Shown here one piece after another: positions 61,202-64,000 of a stretch of 64,000 nt of DNA. Each line of letters begins with the position of its first letter. The first letter of the stretch is position 1. The notes beneath the pieces were generated by a model. It saw only the letters and a program-made list of their open reading frames with translations. It did no database searches and was not told the DNA's origin. Origin of the DNA: Leclercia pneumoniae (GTDB lineage Bacteria > Pseudomonadota > Gammaproteobacteria > Enterobacterales > Enterobacteriaceae); contig NZ_CP071383.1 in NCBI RefSeq assembly GCF_017348915.1, positions 2,666,001-2,730,000 on the forward strand, in the 5' to 3' direction. The position numbers were made by a program, and so were the translations under genes.

Positions 61202-62962
61202 ATGCAAACCCCATCCTCTCTATCCGCGCTGCGCGAATGGCTTCGCGCGCAGAACCTTGACGGCATGATCGTGCCGCGGGCCGATGCCTTTCAAAGCGAA
61301 TACTGCGCGCCGCACGATGACCAGTTGGCCTGGTTGACCGGCTTTGACGGCTCGGCGGGCCATGCGTTGATCCTCCAGGATCGCGCACTGATGTTCGTCG
61401 ATGGCCGCTATCAGGTTCAGGTTCGTGAGCAGGTTGATTTAGACGCCTTCGAGATCCTGCATCTGCACAATGATCCGCTGGCCCCCTGGCTGCGCGAGAA
61501 TCTCCGCCCCGGTGCGCGTATCGCGTTTGAAGCTATGTTGATGACCCCGGCGCAATACGACGCTCTGCGTGCCAGCCAGTGTACGCTGGTGCCGCTGAAT
61601 GACTCCCCCTTTGACGACATCTGGCACGATCGCCCCCCGGCTCCGGTTGGGGCCATCCGCGAAATGCCCTATGAGTACAACGGGGAGAACAGCGCCGACA
61701 AACGCCAGCGCATCGCCGCCCTGCTTGATGCTCACAATACGGATTACCTGGCGATTACCCAGCCGGACAACATCGCCTGGCTGTTGAATGTGCGTGGCAG
61801 TGATATTCCAACCAGCCCGGTGCCCAACTCGTTTGCCCTGCTGGGACGCGATGGTCGCGTCGAGTGGTTTGTTAACGCCGACAAGACTCGCTCGCTCTCG
61901 CCTGCGCTACTGGCGAGCCTTACCCTCTCTTCAGAAGGTGATTTCCTCTCCCGGAGCCAGCATCTTTCGGCGGGCAAGCGCGTGATGATGGATGCCGATA
62001 CCGCCCCCGTAGCCCTGCGTTTTGCGGTAGAAAAATCGGGTGAGATCGTCTGGAATGCCGATCCCATCACCCTGATGAAGGCACTAAAAAACCCGGTGGA
62101 GCTGGCGGGCTATCGTCAGTCTCACCAGTATGACGGCGCGGCATGGGTTAATTTCCTCGCCTGGCTGGCACGTGAAGTGCCCCGGCGTGAGGCGGCAGGC
62201 AATCCGCTCACCGAGCTGGAAGCGCAAGAACAGCAGCTGGCTTTCCGCACGCAACAGCCCGGCTTTATCGAACCCAGTTTTGCCACCATTTCAGCCTCCG
62301 CCAGTAATGCGGCAATGTGCCACTACCACTCAAGCGAAAGCACCAACAAGGCCATCACCCACCGCGACTTTTATCTGAACGACTCGGGCGGCCAGTATCA
62401 TAATGGCACCACCGATGCTACGCGCACTCTGGCCTACGGCCCGCTGAGCGCTCAGTGTCGTCTGCACTATACGGCCGTGCTCAAAGGTTTTCTGTCGATG
62501 ATGAGCCTGCAGTTCCCGTCCGGCACCCAGGGACACCAGATTGACGCCTTTGCCCGCAGACCTCTGTGGGAGCTGGGTCTCGATTTCGATCACGGCACCG
62601 GCCACGGCGTGGGGCATCAATTGCTAATTCATGAAAATCCGCACCGCATCGCGAAAAAGGTCAATCCATGGCCGCTGGTGGCGGGGAATATTATGACCAT
62701 CGAACCGGGGTACTATCTGGCCGATGCGTATGGCATTCGTATTGAAAACCAGGTGGAAGTGGTAGAGAGTCTGCCGGGCTTTTGCAAATTCGCCTCGCTG
62801 ACGCTTATCCCGATCGATCTGAGTCAGGTGGAACTGCACCTGCTGAGCGAGCAGGAAAAACAGTGGCTGGACGACTACCACCAGCAGGTGCGGGAGGTAC
62901 TCATGCCGCTGGTAGAGAGTGAGGCGCAGCAGTGGCTATTTGCCGCAACCGCCCCGATTTAG
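61202..62962 (+). CDS. Xaa-Pro aminopeptidase, three-domain M24B type
   Basis: 586 aa without signal peptide. Two creatinase-like N-terminal domains (about 1-150 and 160-305) precede the pita-bread M24 domain and a short C-terminal domain, as in eukaryotic XPNPEP1. Metal ligands visible: D394 (NDSGGQY), D405 (GTTDATRT), a His in GTGHGVGHQ (462-472), E501 (IEPGYY) and E515 (RIENQVEV). It removes N-terminal residues before proline. It begins 18 bases after amn with AAGGAG and is probably co-transcribed. It takes the place of E. coli yeeN. It is larger than E. coli PepP (441 aa) and is not that gene. Confidence 0.92.
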   Translation: MQTPSSLSALREWLRAQNLDGMIVPRADAFQSEYCAPHDDQLAWLTGFDGSAGHALILQDRALMFVDGRYQVQVREQVDLDAFEILHLHNDPLAPWLRENLRPGARIAFEAMLMTPAQYDALRASQCTLVPLNDSPFDDIWHDRPPAPVGAIREMPYEYNGENSADKRQRIAALLDAHNTDYLAITQPDNIAWLLNVRGSDIPTSPVPNSFALLGRDGRVEWFVNADKTRSLSPALLASLTLSSEGDFLSRSQHLSAGKRVMMDADTAPVALRFAVEKSGEIVWNADPITLMKALKNPVELAGYRQSHQYDGAAWVNFLAWLAREVPRREAAGNPLTELEAQEQQLAFRTQQPGFIEPSFATISASASNAAMCHYHSSESTNKAITHRDFYLNDSGGQYHNGTTDATRTLAYGPLSAQCRLHYTAVLKGFLSMMSLQFPSGTQGHQIDAFARRPLWELGLDFDHGTGHGVGHQLLIHENPHRIAKKVNPWPLVAGNIMTIEPGYYLADAYGIRIENQVEVVESLPGFCKFASLTLIPIDLSQVELHLLSEQEKQWLDDYHQQVREVLMPLVESEAQQWLFAATAPI

Positions 62963-62997
62963 CGCCAGAAGGGGTAAATTCCCGGACGCAGAAAAGC

Positions 62998-63025
62998 AAA
63001 AAGCCTGCTTAAAAGCAGGCTTTTT
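62998..63025 (-). terminator. Bidirectional terminator between the aminopeptidase and tRNA-Asn
   Basis: Arms AAAAAGCCTGCTT/AAGCAGGCTTTTT with a 2-base loop; A/T flanks on both sides serve both strands. Confidence 0.85.
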
Positions 63026-63030
63026 AAATT

Positions 63031-63106
63031 TGGCTCCTCTGACTGGACTCGAACCAGTGACATACGGATTAACAGTCCGCCGTTCTACCGACTGAACTAC
63101 AGAGGA
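63031..63106 (-). tRNA. asnW: tRNA-Asn (GUU), copy 3
   Basis: 76 nt, identical to the other two but on the minus strand. It lies before yeeO, which is the position of E. coli asnW; the symbol is given on that basis. Confidence 0.93.
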
Positions 63107-63124
63107 ATCGTGTGAACGGGGCGC

Positions 63125-63153
63125 ATATTATCGATGCCACCCGGCGATGTCAA
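63125..63153 (-). promoter_or_regulatory. Promoter of the third tRNA-Asn gene
   Basis: On the minus strand TTGACA (63153-63148), 17-base spacer, TAATAT (63130-63125); the same elements and spacing as copy 2. Confidence 0.8.
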
Positions 63154-63186
63154 AGGCAGAATGCACATTTTGAATCGATTGCCGAA

Positions 63187-64000
63187 TTATTCTCCAGTTT
63201 GCGCATCTATAAGTCGTTCTTTTGGCGCTTCCCGGACCGGACGCGGGTATTTCCACAGCCAGCGCCCACTCACCATTCGCCAGTAGAAGAACGCGCCGCG
63301 TACCGCCCAGTCCAGGAACATCCCCAGCCAGACGCCGACCACACCCCATCCCAGCATGATACCCAGCGTGTACCCGGCCACGACACGACAGCCCCACATA
63401 CCGAGCATGGAGACCCACATCGCAAAACGTGCATCACGTGCCCCCTTCAGACCGGCAGGCAACACCCAGGAGGCAGCCCAGATCGGCATAAAGGCGGCGT
63501 TAAGCCAGATCAGGATCACTACCACATCTTTTACATCCTGCTCATGGGTATAGAAGGAGGCCATCAGACTGGCAAACGGCGCGGTAACCCAGGCGATGGC
63601 GGTTAATCCAATGGTCGAGAGCCAGAAAACATGGCGGAGTTGCCGCTCGGCCTGGCCAATCTGCCCTTTGCCCAGGCGCTTACCGGTGATGATGGTGGAT
63701 GCCGAGCCGAGGGCGTTCCCCGGCAGGTTAATCAGCGCCGCAATGGAAAAGGCGATAAAGTTGCCGGCGATGACGTCGGTGCCCATCCCGGCAACAAACA
63801 TCTGCGTCAGTAATTTTCCGCTGTTAAACAATACGGATTCAATGCTGGCCGGCACGCCAATACCCATCACCTCCCAGATAATGGCGAAGTTAAGCGGCCG
63901 AAAGTAACTCTTCAGGCTGATGCGAAGCGAGGGAGTGAACCCCACCCCCAGCACAGCAATAATAGCAATCGCGCCAATATAGCGAGAGATGGTTAGCCCC
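63187..64000 (-). CDS. yeeO: MATE family efflux transporter YeeO (5' part outside the window)
   Basis: The C-terminal ~270 residues of a MATE transporter. The frame stays open to the window edge (reading GLTISRYIGAIAII before the first internal GTG), so the start lies beyond 64000. Several TM helices and the family phrase GVPASIESVLFNSGKLLTQMFVAGMGT. YeeO exports dipeptides and flavins in E. coli. It follows tRNA-Asn in the same orientation as E. coli asnW-yeeO. Confidence 0.92.
   Translation of the reverse strand, partial: GLTISRYIGAIAIIAVLGVGFTPSLRISLKSYFRPLNFAIIWEVMGIGVPASIESVLFNSGKLLTQMFVAGMGTDVIAGNFIAFSIAALINLPGNALGSASTIITGKRLGKGQIGQAERQLRHVFWLSTIGLTAIAWVTAPFASLMASFYTHEQDVKDVVVILIWLNAAFMPIWAASWVLPAGLKGARDARFAMWVSMLGMWGCRVVAGYTLGIMLGWGVVGVWLGMFLDWAVRGAFFYWRMVSGRWLWKYPRPVREAPKERLIDAQTGE

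Larger units (their letters stand above)
62981..63118 (-). repeat. 138-bp inverted repeat, right copy (tRNA-Asn plus terminator)
   Basis: Reverse complement of 49265-49402 with 136 of 138 identical positions. The pair encloses about 13.6 kb. Confidence 0.9.

Noticed and set aside
49277..63106. Three identical tRNA-Asn genes considered as integration (att) ends of an island
   Set aside because: No integrase, no excisionase and no partial tRNA 3' duplications were seen; full-length genes with their own promoters are standard chromosomal asn loci.

Overview
The window is chromosomal DNA from a member of the Enterobacteriaceae. Most gene neighbourhoods match the Escherichia/Salmonella uvrY-fli-dcm-asn region closely in order and protein length. 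An extra Liv-type transporter, a DcuSR pair beside a porin, and a fimbrial operon at a tRNA-Asn gene point to an Enterobacter/Lelliottia/Leclercia-like organism rather than E. coli itself. Genus is an inference; no rRNA or other decisive marker is present.

Layout. 0.2-5.3 kb: five-gene Liv-type (branched-chain amino acid) ABC importer. 5.3-5.7 kb: tRNA-Leu/Cys/Gly operon (minus). 5.8-8.9 kb: pgsA, uvrC, uvrY (minus). 9.3-10.4 kb: yecF and the quorum receptor gene sdiA. 10.6-13.9 kb: cystine uptake and D-cysteine catabolism (tcyN, tcyL, dcyD, tcyJ). 14.0-34.6 kb: flagellar region III, with fliZ, fliA, broken fliB and fliC, fliDST, amyA, yedD, fliE and fliFGHIJKLMNOPQR. 34.9-37.2 kb: rcsA, dsrB, yodD, the DsrA small RNA and yedP. 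37.2-43.9 kb: dgcQ, yodC, yedI, yedA, vsr, dcm, yedJ. 44.1-48.1 kb: a probable RseX-like sRNA, an OmpC-family porin and a DcuS/DcuR-like two-component pair. 48.2-63.1 kb: serU, mtfA, then a segment bounded and punctuated by three identical tRNA-Asn genes. That segment carries an unknown gene, cbl, nac, a chaperone-usher fimbrial operon, shiA, amn and a three-domain Xaa-Pro aminopeptidase. The window ends inside yeeO.

The most consequential observation is an IS3-family element (16570-17798) sitting exactly between the remains of fliC and fliB. FliC has lost its C-terminal D1/D0 region and FliB its N-terminus, and no target duplication flanks the element. This looks like an IS-associated deletion that would leave the strain without a polymerisable flagellin from this locus, although every other flagellar gene here is intact.

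A second structural point is a pair of nearly identical 138-bp inverted repeats (49265-49402 and 62981-63118: tRNA-Asn plus terminator) bounding 13.6 kb. This is a natural substrate for inversion. Relative to E. coli K-12, the cbl-nac block is placed differently among the asn tRNA genes.

Regulatory sites readable directly include near-consensus sigma-28 promoters for fliC and fliD, a probable one for fliA, a sigma-54 promoter with an upstream NtrC-like site for nac, an RcsAB-like box upstream of rcsA, a dsrA promoter with a perfect dyad in its spacer, and strong promoters for all three tRNA-Asn genes. I did not find a clearly new multi-gene system. The best candidates for undescribed biology are the unknown gene at 49414-50421 and the adhesin-bearing fimbrial operon.
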